Below the pieces are notes generated by a model that was given only the letters and a program-made list of their open reading frames with translations, was not told where the DNA came from and searched no databases. Of a stretch of DNA of 15,067 nt, positions 7,601 through 13,882 are shown one piece after another. The position numbers and the translations under genes are program-made. The DNA lies in NCBI GenBank assembly GCA_023433465.1, contig JAEZCR010000225.1, positions 1 through 15,067 on the forward strand. The letters are read 5' to 3'. The stretch is from Pseudomonadota bacterium (GTDB lineage Bacteria > Pseudomonadota > Gammaproteobacteria > Steroidobacterales > Steroidobacteraceae). Every line of letters starts with the position of its first letter. Position 1 is the stretch's first letter.

Positions 7601-8751
7601 ACGCTCCAGGGTGTCCATTCCTCGCCGGTTCCGAACGGCCGGGTATTGGCCTCGTGCTGAAAGGAACGCGCGACGATTCGCCACGACCGACCTTCGTCCG
7701 TGCTGCGCAGCCAGTCGACCGTTGCGTGGTCGGTGGCGGTAGGGCGGATGCGAGGAGACCGGCTCAGGGCGCCGCCCGCGAGCATCGCTTCGATACTTCC
7801 CTCCGTGCCTTCGACGACGTCGACCTGGATGGGCATCCCGCGCATGGCCAGCGACGGATATTGCCGCGGCAGGCTTTCCCAGATGGCATCCTCGCGGATG
7901 TAACCTACGAACTCGAAATCCGGGGAGCCGGTAATTCGATTGCACATGAGGCTCACGAAGAACGAATACATTCCGATGGTCGGCACCGGAATCGATCGAG
8001 TGATCGACCCGCCCGCCAGCGGCATGATGATGGTTTCATCCAACGATCCCGAGATGGCCGTATCCCGTCGGATGATTTCCAGCCGGCCCTCTACGCAGGG
8101 CTCGGGCAATTGCGTGCCCGTGCCGACGACGGTCAACGTGACCGTCGCCGGACCAACCAATGAATGGCAATCCTGGTCTCCGCAATCGAGCGAGATTTCG
8201 CGCCGGTAGGGCTGGGCCTGCGCAATCGGCAGTAGATAGGTCACCACGACGGCACGGAAGAACGAGAAGCTCCTCACGCTCGTCCTGAGCTTGCCATCGA
8301 CGACGACGGAGTCATCGAGGACTTTCCACTCGCCGCCCGGATCCGCTTTCGCGAGCTTGAACTCCTGCGTGTTCAGCAGCGAGACGGTGGGAACCGGGAT
8401 GCTCACCTCCACCGGATGTTCGAAGTCACCGCCATGCGGCGTGATGACATACGTGTTTCCCGCGGGGGCGAGCTGCGCGGGGAATTCGGGCGCGCCCGTC
8501 GAGTCGGTCGCGATCCGGAACGTCGTGTCGACATCGACCGCACCGGCGGGGAAGACGAGGGATGCGCCGCTCGCCTCCGTGATGGTCCCGCCTTCGGCAC
8601 CAATGACGGGCGGCGGAGGCGGAGGAGGCGGTGGCGGAATGACCGGCGGATTCGACGGACCCTGCGGCGGCGGCGTCGAGCTGTCGCCACCTCCGCCACC
8701 GCAACCGGCCAGCGCCAACAGACAAACCACGAGCACGATTCGAGAACGCAT
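4639..8751 (-). CDS. Large cell-surface lipoprotein: ZU5-like region, six Ig-like domains, PD40-type beta-propeller
   Basis: 1370 residues from the ATG at 8749-8751. A longer form starting at 8787 would put 12 charged residues before the signal peptide and is unlikely; an AAGG lies 9 nt upstream of the chosen ATG. Residues 1-17 form a lipoprotein signal with lipobox LAGC (lipidated Cys17), followed by a Gly/Ser/Pro linker containing ten consecutive prolines (39-48). Next is a ZU5-like beta region (about 50-172), a Cys-containing region of unknown type (about 180-430), six tandem Ig-like domains (about 433-526, 531-616, 620-706, 711-795, 796-880, 885-977; recurring AP-x-I-xx-QP at domain starts and YQW cores), then a C-terminal propeller (about 985-1370) with seven copies of an S-xx-G-R-xx-x-F motif typical of TolB/PD40 blades. 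The Ig stack probably acts as a spacer and the propeller as a binding or sensing head. No enzyme motif was seen and the substrate is unknown. Confidence 0.88.
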   Translation of the reverse strand: MRSRIVLVVCLLALAGCGGGGGDSSTPPPQGPSNPPVIPPPPPPPPPPVIGAEGGTITEASGASLVFPAGAVDVDTTFRIATDSTGAPEFPAQLAPAGNTYVITPHGGDFEHPVEVSIPVPTVSLLNTQEFKLAKADPGGEWKVLDDSVVVDGKLRTSVRSFSFFRAVVVTYLLPIAQAQPYRREISLDCGDQDCHSLVGPATVTLTVVGTGTQLPEPCVEGRLEIIRRDTAISGSLDETIIMPLAGGSITRSIPVPTIGMYSFFVSLMCNRITGSPDFEFVGYIREDAIWESLPRQYPSLAMRGMPIQVDVVEGTEGSIEAMLAGGALSRSPRIRPTATDHATVDWLRSTDEGRSWRIVARSFQHEANTRPFGTGEEWTPWSVSHRFMATSADQGALMRVNACYTPPSPTAPPPCVASTATRINVVQQSALPAIVEAPRSVLIRTAETASFSVNASGIPAPTLQWQTRPANSSGEWTNVIEGTGATSANYTTSVRMPSHNGEQYRVVATNALGSAASPPVILSVSDIDVAPTITTQPASLNVANGSDAVFAVVAHGTEALSYQWRFNGTNIAGANSPVLRVNGVTGANAGSYSVAVGNAAGNATSNAAVLTVTAGTPAAVAPSIVTQPRDVSVNAGNTATFAVGVAGTGPFSFQWLRDGVLMNGATSAVLTFDSVAMPNAGAYSVRVTNSAGQVVSDNALLDVISNDVPVAPTITSQPATLILPLNGSGTIAVGASGTGPLSYQWHIDDDPMPGATDPVLHFANVGSVDFGTYTVTVSNSVGSVTSQVAELIQLGAPVITQQPAAVTANEGEPATFFVQASGSGLRYQWSVNGTPIPGAIAATFNTEPLVVANSGAVYSVMVYNAAGLVASQNAVLTVQAVVAPTVSQQPANASVQSGQTVQVCAAFGGTLPVTLYIQRWNGATWTTLADVPHNSHDPYCHPTGALTVSDHGAQFRIVAVNGGGQVATSAMTVTVASPGISTTTLVSVELDGGEPDYFSGMPSLSSDGRLVAFTSQGLNLVAGGTTNGSESGHAYLRDLSTGTTTLINRNMANGVSSRGVLNLKLSGNGRYALFTSFANDLVPGDTNVSLDVFRRALETGIPERINVLPDGSQVDSGSNGSYDARLAISGNGRYVAFVSGEDLVGDGSANNGYFLYVRDMQTGNTRYVGGTPATSPIGYVAISENGWYIAFTTNIVAPDNQTIWVYDTELDTIAAAYTYEQSPSPAGQRQGLSISEDGRFIAFAINSVALTGSTFDQVIVVDRDNPTAPILVSTGANGAGNGNSSWPKISRDGRYVMFESVAPNLTEGLGLPWRRYAVVRDLVGGTTRIASHALNGSPVELSEFGTHAISDDASVVAFAAGQVFAEPRP

Positions 8752-8777
8752 GACTCCCACCCTTTTCTTGTCGGATC

Positions 8778-8793
8778 GCCGGTGCACACCGGC
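8778..8793. repeat. Perfect 7-bp-arm palindrome upstream of the Ig lipoprotein gene
   Basis: GCCGGTG-CA-CACCGGC lies 27-42 bp upstream of the ATG at 8751, in the 162-bp divergent intergenic region (8752-8913). It could be a repressor/activator site or a 5'-UTR hairpin. No further copies were noticed in the window. Confidence 0.6.
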
Positions 8794-8831
8794 TTGGGAG
8801 TCAACGCGCAGGAATCACGAAAATCGGCTCA

Positions 8832-8863
8832 AGACGGTGCCTGGCACGGAAAAGCCGGGAGAA
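8832..8863 (+). repeat. 32-bp inverted repeat, left copy (REP-like)
   Basis: The sequence starts AGACGGTGCCTGGCACGG and continues AAAAGCCGGGAGAA. The reverse complement is found, without a mismatch over 32 bp, at 12163-12194. It contains the short palindrome GTGCC-T-GGCAC, a core common to REP-type elements of gammaproteobacteria. It lies 50 bp before the lipoprotein gene starting at 8914, in the divergent intergenic region. Confidence 0.88.
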
Positions 8864-8913
8864 ACTGGCGGGCGACTGAGCCGGAATGTCCGCCGATTGC
8901 GCGTTGGTCCGTC

Positions 8914-10521
8914 ATGGGAAGACAAAAGTTGTTTGGCCGCCTGGCGCTTGTCGCGATCGCGACGATGATCACCTGGTCCTGCGGGCGTGGTGCTCCGACT
9001 CCTCCACCCGCTTCCGCACCGGATTCCGGGAGCGGAACCGGAACTGATTGGGTCGCCAAAGCCGTTGCGTTCAGGGACGGCCTCGAACAGAACCGCGAGG
9101 CCGTGCTGCGCGACATCGGAAAGCTCGAGTTCGCGCTGCACCGGCGAATGCTCAGCATCAGCGGCATCGAAGACGACCTGGGCAGTCCCGCTGCGACGGA
9201 CGCGGCTTTGCGCGCACTCATGAGCGAGATTTACTCGCGCGCCATGCAGACCGACTACCAATGGCTGAAGGTGTCTGTCGACACGCAGCCAGACGGGATG
9301 TCCGCCGTGGCGATGGCCTCGTTCGAATTCATGTTGATCTCGCTGAACTTTGACGACCTGGCCGGGCAGGATCCAGGTACGCGCAGCACCGGAGAAGGTG
9401 CGAATCGCGTCGAAGTGGATGTTGCCTCCGATGGCCTGGAGTACGCCTCGACCAAGGACGTCACGGTCGACGGCATGAACGTGAAGATGCTGAACAAGCT
9501 CAAGGTCAACTACTGCCCCGACTCATCCGGCAAGATCCAAGTCGAGATGTCGTCGACCTCGTCGCTGTCGCGCGGCGCGAAGGGCGCGAACACGAAGATC
9601 GACGTGCACGTGACGCGGTACGTCGACGACGACGCGAACATGGAGGCGCTCGATGTCGAGCAGCACGTCGAAGCGGCCGCCTTCGGCGGCGGCGGCGCGG
9701 GCACGTTCGTCGACATCAGCCAGGGAGTTTCGACCCGTGGCGACGGGCCTAACTATAACCGCGTGAACCGCGCGAGCTCGCGGGCGACCGACGCGGATGG
9801 CGCGATGGCGGGCGCGCTGGCGAACATCATGCAGCTCATGGCGATCGGAGCTTCGGAACACACACGCGACGTCTGGGAGAAGGGCGGATGCGTCAAGCTG
9901 GACACGCCGACCACGCCGGCCGGCCGCAATGGCGTGAAACCCGACACACCGTTCAGCATCGTCGCCCAACCGCGCAGCAAGGTGGACGGCTCGAGTGTCG
10001 GCGGAACGGTGCGCGCGGATCTCACCGGCGACTCGACGCTCGATCCCGCTTCAACGAAGGTGCGCGCCGATGCGAGCTTCAATTACGTCGCGCCGAGCGA
10101 ACGAAAGAAGCAGTCGACCATCAAGTTCGAAGCCCGCTCGAAGCGCGGCATCGCCAACGCAGAGCTCGCGTTCGACACCAACGGGGCCTCGTACCGCGTG
10201 GAAGGTGGCGCCGATGAATTCCACGGCAGGGGTGTTGCCTGCGACCTCGGCGAGCAATTCTTCATCGAAGGCAGCGGCGTCACCGTGCGGTTCGAGCCGG
10301 AATCGCCCGCCGGTGGGCGATACAGCTACTCGGGCACCATGAGCGGCTTCCAGGTCTTCGGGCACGGCGAGTACACCGTGAACTTCCGCGACGACGTCGC
10401 GGTGAGCATCTCCGCCCATGGCCCCGGCAGCGTCAAGACCCCGATGGGCGTGCAAACGGCCGAAGGCAAGGAGGAATACACGCTGTCCCCGGTGAACGAC
10501 GCGGGTTGTGGTGTGACTTAA
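8914..10521 (+). CDS. Uncharacterised probable lipoprotein
   Basis: 535 residues from the ATG at 8914-8916. The reading frame stays open far upstream, but that part is antisense to the Ig lipoprotein gene, and this Met begins the export signal (MGRQKLF, then a hydrophobic stretch to TWSC). Cys23 may be lipidated, although Trp at -2 and Thr at -3 make a poor lipobox; cleavage by signal peptidase I is the alternative. A Pro/Ser/Gly linker follows (about 27-45), then a helical region (about 46-125) and long beta-rich, polar sequence to the C-terminus. Four further cysteines (in NYCP, GGCV, VACD and AGCG) could form two disulfides. No family or catalytic motif was recognised. No good ribosome-binding site precedes the start. 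It is first in the (+) block, 44 bp ahead of the sigma factor gene. Confidence 0.75.
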   Translation: MGRQKLFGRLALVAIATMITWSCGRGAPTPPPASAPDSGSGTGTDWVAKAVAFRDGLEQNREAVLRDIGKLEFALHRRMLSISGIEDDLGSPAATDAALRALMSEIYSRAMQTDYQWLKVSVDTQPDGMSAVAMASFEFMLISLNFDDLAGQDPGTRSTGEGANRVEVDVASDGLEYASTKDVTVDGMNVKMLNKLKVNYCPDSSGKIQVEMSSTSSLSRGAKGANTKIDVHVTRYVDDDANMEALDVEQHVEAAAFGGGGAGTFVDISQGVSTRGDGPNYNRVNRASSRATDADGAMAGALANIMQLMAIGASEHTRDVWEKGGCVKLDTPTTPAGRNGVKPDTPFSIVAQPRSKVDGSSVGGTVRADLTGDSTLDPASTKVRADASFNYVAPSERKKQSTIKFEARSKRGIANAELAFDTNGASYRVEGGADEFHGRGVACDLGEQFFIEGSGVTVRFEPESPAGGRYSYSGTMSGFQVFGHGEYTVNFRDDVAVSISAHGPGSVKTPMGVQTAEGKEEYTLSPVNDAGCGVT

Positions 10522-10532
10522 GACCGGCGTCA

Positions 10533-10560
10533 TTGACGCGACCGAGGCGCGCGCCACAAT
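10533..10560 (+). promoter_or_regulatory. Candidate sigma70-type promoter for the ECF sigma gene
   Basis: TTGACG (10533-10538) and CACAAT (10555-10560) are separated by 16 bp, in the 44-bp gap after the lipoprotein stop codon. Transcription would start at about 10566-10568, on or next to the chosen GTG start codon, giving a leaderless mRNA. The -35 box matches well and the -10 moderately. Confidence 0.45.
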
Positions 10561-10565
10561 GGCGC

Positions 10566-11201
10566 GTGGACGTCGATCAGAACACCCAACAACAATCTCC
10601 CGGCGAAGTCACCCGTCTGCTGCAGCGATGGGCGGAGGGAGACAGGGGCGCGCTCGAGCGACTCTGGCCGCTCGTGTACGACGACGTACGCCGGCTGGCG
10701 CGCCGGCAGATGGCGCGCGAGCGCGGCGATCACACGCTGCAGGGCACGGCGCTCGTGAACGAGGCGTTCATCCGGCTCGCCGGGCAGCGCGTGCTCGAAT
10801 GGCAGAATCGCGAGCAGTTCCTGTCGCTCGCCGCGCAGATCATGCGGCGCGTGCTCGTGGATCATGCACGGCAACGCGGCGCGCAACGCCGCGGCGATGG
10901 CGCGAAGAAGGTGAGCCTGCACGACACACAGGCGGCCTTCGAGGTCGATGCCGTGCAGGCGCTGGATTCGTTCGACGACGATCGCGTCGACGTGCTCGCG
11001 ATCGACGCGGCATTGACCCGGCTGCAGCAGTTAGACGCGCCGCAGGGCCGGATCGTCGAGTTGCGGTATTTCGGTGGTCTCACTCTCGAAGAGACCGCCA
11101 GTGTCACCGGTATCTCGCTCGCCAGCGTCAAACGTGAATGGGCCATGGCGCGCGCCTGGCTGCGGCGCGAACTCGCGTCCTTCGAGTCGCCGGAATCCTG
11201 A
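10566..11201 (+). CDS. ECF sigma factor, PF07638 type, probable Ser/Thr-kinase-activated
   Basis: 211 residues from the GTG at 10566-10568. No ATG is available in frame, and this start gives the family's usual short N-terminus before GEVTRLLQRW. Region 2 spans about 15-105, with HTLQGTALVNEAFIRL (56-71) and the DNA-contact part QFLSLAAQIMRRVLVDHAR. Region 4 spans about 145-205, with ELRYFGGLTLEETASVTGIS and a helix-turn-helix ending in VKREWAMARAWLRREL. In ordinary sigma factors region 2.2 carries an acidic D-A-E-D type motif that contacts the beta-prime clamp. Here it aligns with Q-G-T-A, placing Thr61 at the acidic position. In Vibrio EcfP a Thr at this site (Thr63) is phosphorylated by kinase PknT to activate the factor (recalled literature). 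No anti-sigma gene is adjacent. The kinase at 2056-4539 is the candidate activator; no ribosome-binding site is visible. Confidence 0.9.
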   Translation: MDVDQNTQQQSPGEVTRLLQRWAEGDRGALERLWPLVYDDVRRLARRQMARERGDHTLQGTALVNEAFIRLAGQRVLEWQNREQFLSLAAQIMRRVLVDHARQRGAQRRGDGAKKVSLHDTQAAFEVDAVQALDSFDDDRVDVLAIDAALTRLQQLDAPQGRIVELRYFGGLTLEETASVTGISLASVKREWAMARAWLRRELASFESPES

Positions 11202-11255
11202 GCCGGTTTAGCGCGATTCCGCGCGTTTCTCCTTCACACCGTGAATGGAGGAAAC

Positions 11256-12161
11256 ATGAAAAAGCTTATGGTGTTCCTGTCGGGTCTGGCCGTCTGTGGC
11301 GCGGCGCATGCCCAGTTGCTGGTGAGCAAGGGCGCGAAAGGCACGTTGAGCGTCCAATACGAGTACTCGTCTGCCGGCGCGAAGAAAGACAAGTACGAGC
11401 CCGCCAACTGGCGGGTTTTGCGCACGATCAAGCTCGCGGTGCCCATGAGCGCGGAACCGGCTGCCGCGGTTTCATCGTTGCGCGAGGCGGATCCGGCGTA
11501 CATGGCGGAGATGGACAAGAAGAAGGGTCACATCCAGGACCTGCACAAGACCATGGCGCCGACCATGTCCGACATGATGAAGATCGCGGAGCGCTGCGGT
11601 GAGGATGAAGCCTGCGTCGAGCGCGCGATCCAGGACTACGGCAAGACCATGGACAAGGCGACCATCGAGAAGGGCAGGTCGCAGGCAAATGCGGCCAGCG
11701 CGATGTCGGGGCCGCGTTTCCAGGTCTGGATGCCGGTGTCGCAGAAGGGCACGTACTCGGTCGATGAAACCTACCACGCGGAAACATCGGATCCCGCCTG
11801 TTCCGGCAAACCGAAGCAGCGCTGCACGCGGGACGAGACGCGCAAGGGTGGAGGGGAGATTCCGGCGAGTGAGTCGGCCGCGATGCTCGAGGTCGACGGC
11901 ACGGGCAAGGAATTGTTGATCAAACTACCGATTCCTCTCGGCGCTCTGAGTTTCACGAAGCAGGTGATCTCGAACTTTCCCGATGAAGCGAGCGGCACGT
12001 CGCAGGGCACGCTGCCGCCGATGGCCGGGAAGCAGAAGACGATCACGGCCACGCTCCCGGGCGATCTGCGCTCCGCATCCGGCACCGAGACCTACAAGGT
12101 CGACGGCGCGGGCGGCGAAGGCGGAACGATGAAGGTGACCTGGCAATTCACGATGCCGTGA
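11256..12161 (+). CDS. Uncharacterised secreted (periplasmic) protein
   Basis: 301 residues from the ATG at 11256-11258, chosen for the strong GGAGG ending 5 nt upstream. Residues 1-19 are a classical Sec signal (MKK, hydrophobic core, AHA) with predicted cleavage before Gln20. The mature protein has a charged helical middle rich in Met and Lys (about 75-155), containing a C-X5-C pair (CGEDEAC), then a C-X7-C pair (CSGKPKQRC) and a beta-rich C-terminal third ending in KVTWQFTMP. The paired cysteines suggest two disulfides in the periplasm. No known family was recognised. It lies 54 bp behind the sigma factor gene with its own strong ribosome-binding site, so it is probably cotranscribed or controlled by that sigma factor. 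The stop codon is one base from the right-hand 32-bp repeat. Confidence 0.8.
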   Translation: MKKLMVFLSGLAVCGAAHAQLLVSKGAKGTLSVQYEYSSAGAKKDKYEPANWRVLRTIKLAVPMSAEPAAAVSSLREADPAYMAEMDKKKGHIQDLHKTMAPTMSDMMKIAERCGEDEACVERAIQDYGKTMDKATIEKGRSQANAASAMSGPRFQVWMPVSQKGTYSVDETYHAETSDPACSGKPKQRCTRDETRKGGGEIPASESAAMLEVDGTGKELLIKLPIPLGALSFTKQVISNFPDEASGTSQGTLPPMAGKQKTITATLPGDLRSASGTETYKVDGAGGEGGTMKVTWQFTMP

Positions 12162-12162
12162 C

Positions 12163-12194
12163 TTCTCCCGGCTTTTCCGTGCCAGGCACCGTCT
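12163..12194 (-). repeat. 32-bp inverted repeat, right copy (REP-like)
   Basis: Exact reverse complement of 8832-8863. It fills the whole gap between the convergent stop codons of the secreted protein gene (TGA 12159-12161) and the DUF2784 gene; its last base is the first base of the DUF2784 stop codon. It may double as a bidirectional transcription barrier, but the hairpin is short (GTGC-CAG-GCAC). Confidence 0.88.
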
Positions 12195-12556
12195 CAAGCG
12201 CGCGAGCGGGACCAGACGAGTCCGTAGCCGATGAGATTCACGCAAATCAGCACACCTAACAACATGTACTGCGTCGATCGCGTGAGGCCCGCGGGATAGA
12301 TGATCGGCCCCAGATAGTGCGTGATGAATCCTTCTCCGTAGGTGGAGTGGCCGGCGAGCGTGCGAAAGTGATTCTCGAGCGGCGTCAGCGGGCAAATGTT
12401 TCCGCTGACTTCGATCCACGCCCCCCAGGCGAGCGCGGGCAGGTGCAGCCAGACGAGCCACCGCTTCCAGAGCACGAGGAACGAACCCAGCAACGCGAAC
12501 GCGATGAACGCGAAGTGGATCAGCATGACTGCGTCGGCTGCGAAGGCGGCCCACAT
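12194..12556 (-). CDS. DUF2784 family inner-membrane protein
   Basis: 120 residues, from the ATG at 12554-12556. There are three or four hydrophobic membrane segments (about 5-28, 32-48, 82-90 and 97-114). The conserved centre CPLTPLENHFR followed by YGEGFITHYLGPIIYP is characteristic of DUF2784 (PF10861), a small integral membrane family of unknown function. The start codon is only 12 bp after the stop codon of the histidine kinase gene on the same strand, so the two are probably one transcript. The ribosome-binding sequence is weak (TTGG), which would fit translational coupling to the kinase. Confidence 0.88.
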   Translation of the reverse strand: MWAAFAADAVMLIHFAFIAFALLGSFLVLWKRWLVWLHLPALAWGAWIEVSGNICPLTPLENHFRTLAGHSTYGEGFITHYLGPIIYPAGLTRSTQYMLLGVLICVNLIGYGLVWSRSRA

Positions 12557-12568
12557 GAGCCAAGCGTA

Positions 12569-13693
12569 TCAGGCCGCGAGTGGTAACCGGACGATGAACT
12601 GGCTGCCCTTTCCCGGCCCCTCGCTGATCGCCTGGATCGTGCCGCCGTGCGAAGCGACCAGCTCTCGCGTGAGGCTCAGGCCGATGCCGAGACCGGCCCT
12701 GGCTTCCGAGTAGTCAGTGTGAACCTGGGTGAACAGTTCGAAGATGTGGGCGAGGTGCTCCGCCGGAATGCCGATGCCAGAGTCTTCGACACGCACGACG
12801 GCCTCGGTGCCTTCGACCTGCAGCGTGAGCCCGACGCGGCCACCGGAAGGCGTATACCGCGCGGCGTTCGTGAGCAGGTTGACGAACACCTGGTTGAGAC
12901 GCGTCGCGTCGCCCATCACTTCCGTCGGCGAGTCTGGTGTCGACAACGTGATCTGGTGATCGCGATCCTTCATGAGCGAACCGACCGATTCGCAAGCCTG
13001 CCGGGCGATCGCGCGCAGATCGAGGCGCTGCATGTCGAGTTCGAACTTGTCACGATAGGCCTTTGCCAGGTCGGAGAGGTCTTCGACCAGCCGACGGATG
13101 TGGACGAGCTGGCGGTCGACGCGATCGAGTTCGGCGTTCGCGGCGGGAAGATTGCTGCAATGTTGGCGCAAGACGCGGGAGCTCGTGGACAACACCGACA
13201 AGGGATTGCGCAGCTCGTGCGCCAGCGTCGCGAGGAAGCGTTTCCGCCCTTCATCGTGCCTCACCAACGCTTCGTTCTGCAGCTGAAGCTGGTCCTGCAG
13301 TTGCTTGAGGTCGGTGCGGTCGCGCAGGAACTTGCCGAAGCCGATCAGCCTGCCGCTTCCATCCCGGATCGGCACCACGATGCCGAGGGCCCAGAACAGC
13401 GAGCCATCCTTGCGGACATGCCAGCGTTCATCGGAGGCATGGCCGAGTTCGGCGGCGATCTCGAGTTCCTTCTTCGGCGCTCCGGCGGCGCAATCCTCGG
13501 GCGTGAAAATGTGATCGAGCATGCCGCCGATCACCTCGGATTCTTCGTAGCCCGTGATGTGCGCCGCACCCTTGTTCCAGTGCACGATGTGCCCCTCGGC
13601 GTTCATCGCGAAAATCGCGTACTCCTGGACGTTCTCGACCAGGTTCAGGAACAGCCATTCCGCGTAATTGATGGACGGGGATGCGGGCGCCAC
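12569..13693 (-). CDS. Cytosolic PAS-domain sensor histidine kinase
   Basis: 374 residues from the GTG at 13691-13693, which has GGAG 6 nt upstream. An N-terminal PAS domain with PAC tail (about 14-128) includes GHIVHWNKGAAHITGY and GKFLRDRTDLK. A short coiled coil (about 128-150) leads to HisKA with FLATLAHELRNPL, phospho-acceptor His159. The HATPase domain (about 255-372) has the N box (QVFVNLLTNAARYT; Asn272/Asn276), G1 box DSGIGIP (304-310), F box FELF (318-321) and G2 box GLGIGLSL. All motifs needed for autophosphorylation are intact. No transmembrane segment or receiver domain is present, and no response regulator lies in the window, so its partner is unknown. The PAS ligand (redox, light, small molecule) cannot be read from sequence. 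It sits just upstream of the DUF2784 gene, which may be functionally linked. Confidence 0.93.
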   Translation of the reverse strand: MAPASPSINYAEWLFLNLVENVQEYAIFAMNAEGHIVHWNKGAAHITGYEESEVIGGMLDHIFTPEDCAAGAPKKELEIAAELGHASDERWHVRKDGSLFWALGIVVPIRDGSGRLIGFGKFLRDRTDLKQLQDQLQLQNEALVRHDEGRKRFLATLAHELRNPLSVLSTSSRVLRQHCSNLPAANAELDRVDRQLVHIRRLVEDLSDLAKAYRDKFELDMQRLDLRAIARQACESVGSLMKDRDHQITLSTPDSPTEVMGDATRLNQVFVNLLTNAARYTPSGGRVGLTLQVEGTEAVVRVEDSGIGIPAEHLAHIFELFTQVHTDYSEARAGLGIGLSLTRELVASHGGTIQAISEGPGKGSQFIVRLPLAA

Positions 13694-13882
13694 GCAGTTC
13701 TCCAGGGCCGCGATGCGGCGAGAATGGAGAACCCGGTCGATGGGTACTGCGGGATAACGGATGGAGTCGCTGTCAGCGTTCCCGTGACAAAATGTCCCGC
13801 CTGGTCAGTAGACGACCGACGCGCCCCAACCGTCGAGTTCGCCACCCTCGGCGTTCGCGAGACCGGTGGCAAACGGGACCGA

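Noticed and set aside
8608..8640. GC-rich simple repeat (GGCGGA-like)
   Set aside because: It encodes the polyproline stalk of the Ig lipoprotein with mixed codons, so protein-level selection explains it.
8832..8863. End of an insertion sequence
   Set aside because: No transposase or RAYT gene lies in the window and no target-site duplication is visible; it is kept as a REP-like repeat only.
8416..8913. Upstream extension of the 8914-10521 lipoprotein frame
   Set aside because: It is antisense to the start of the Ig lipoprotein gene, and the real export signal starts at Met 8914.
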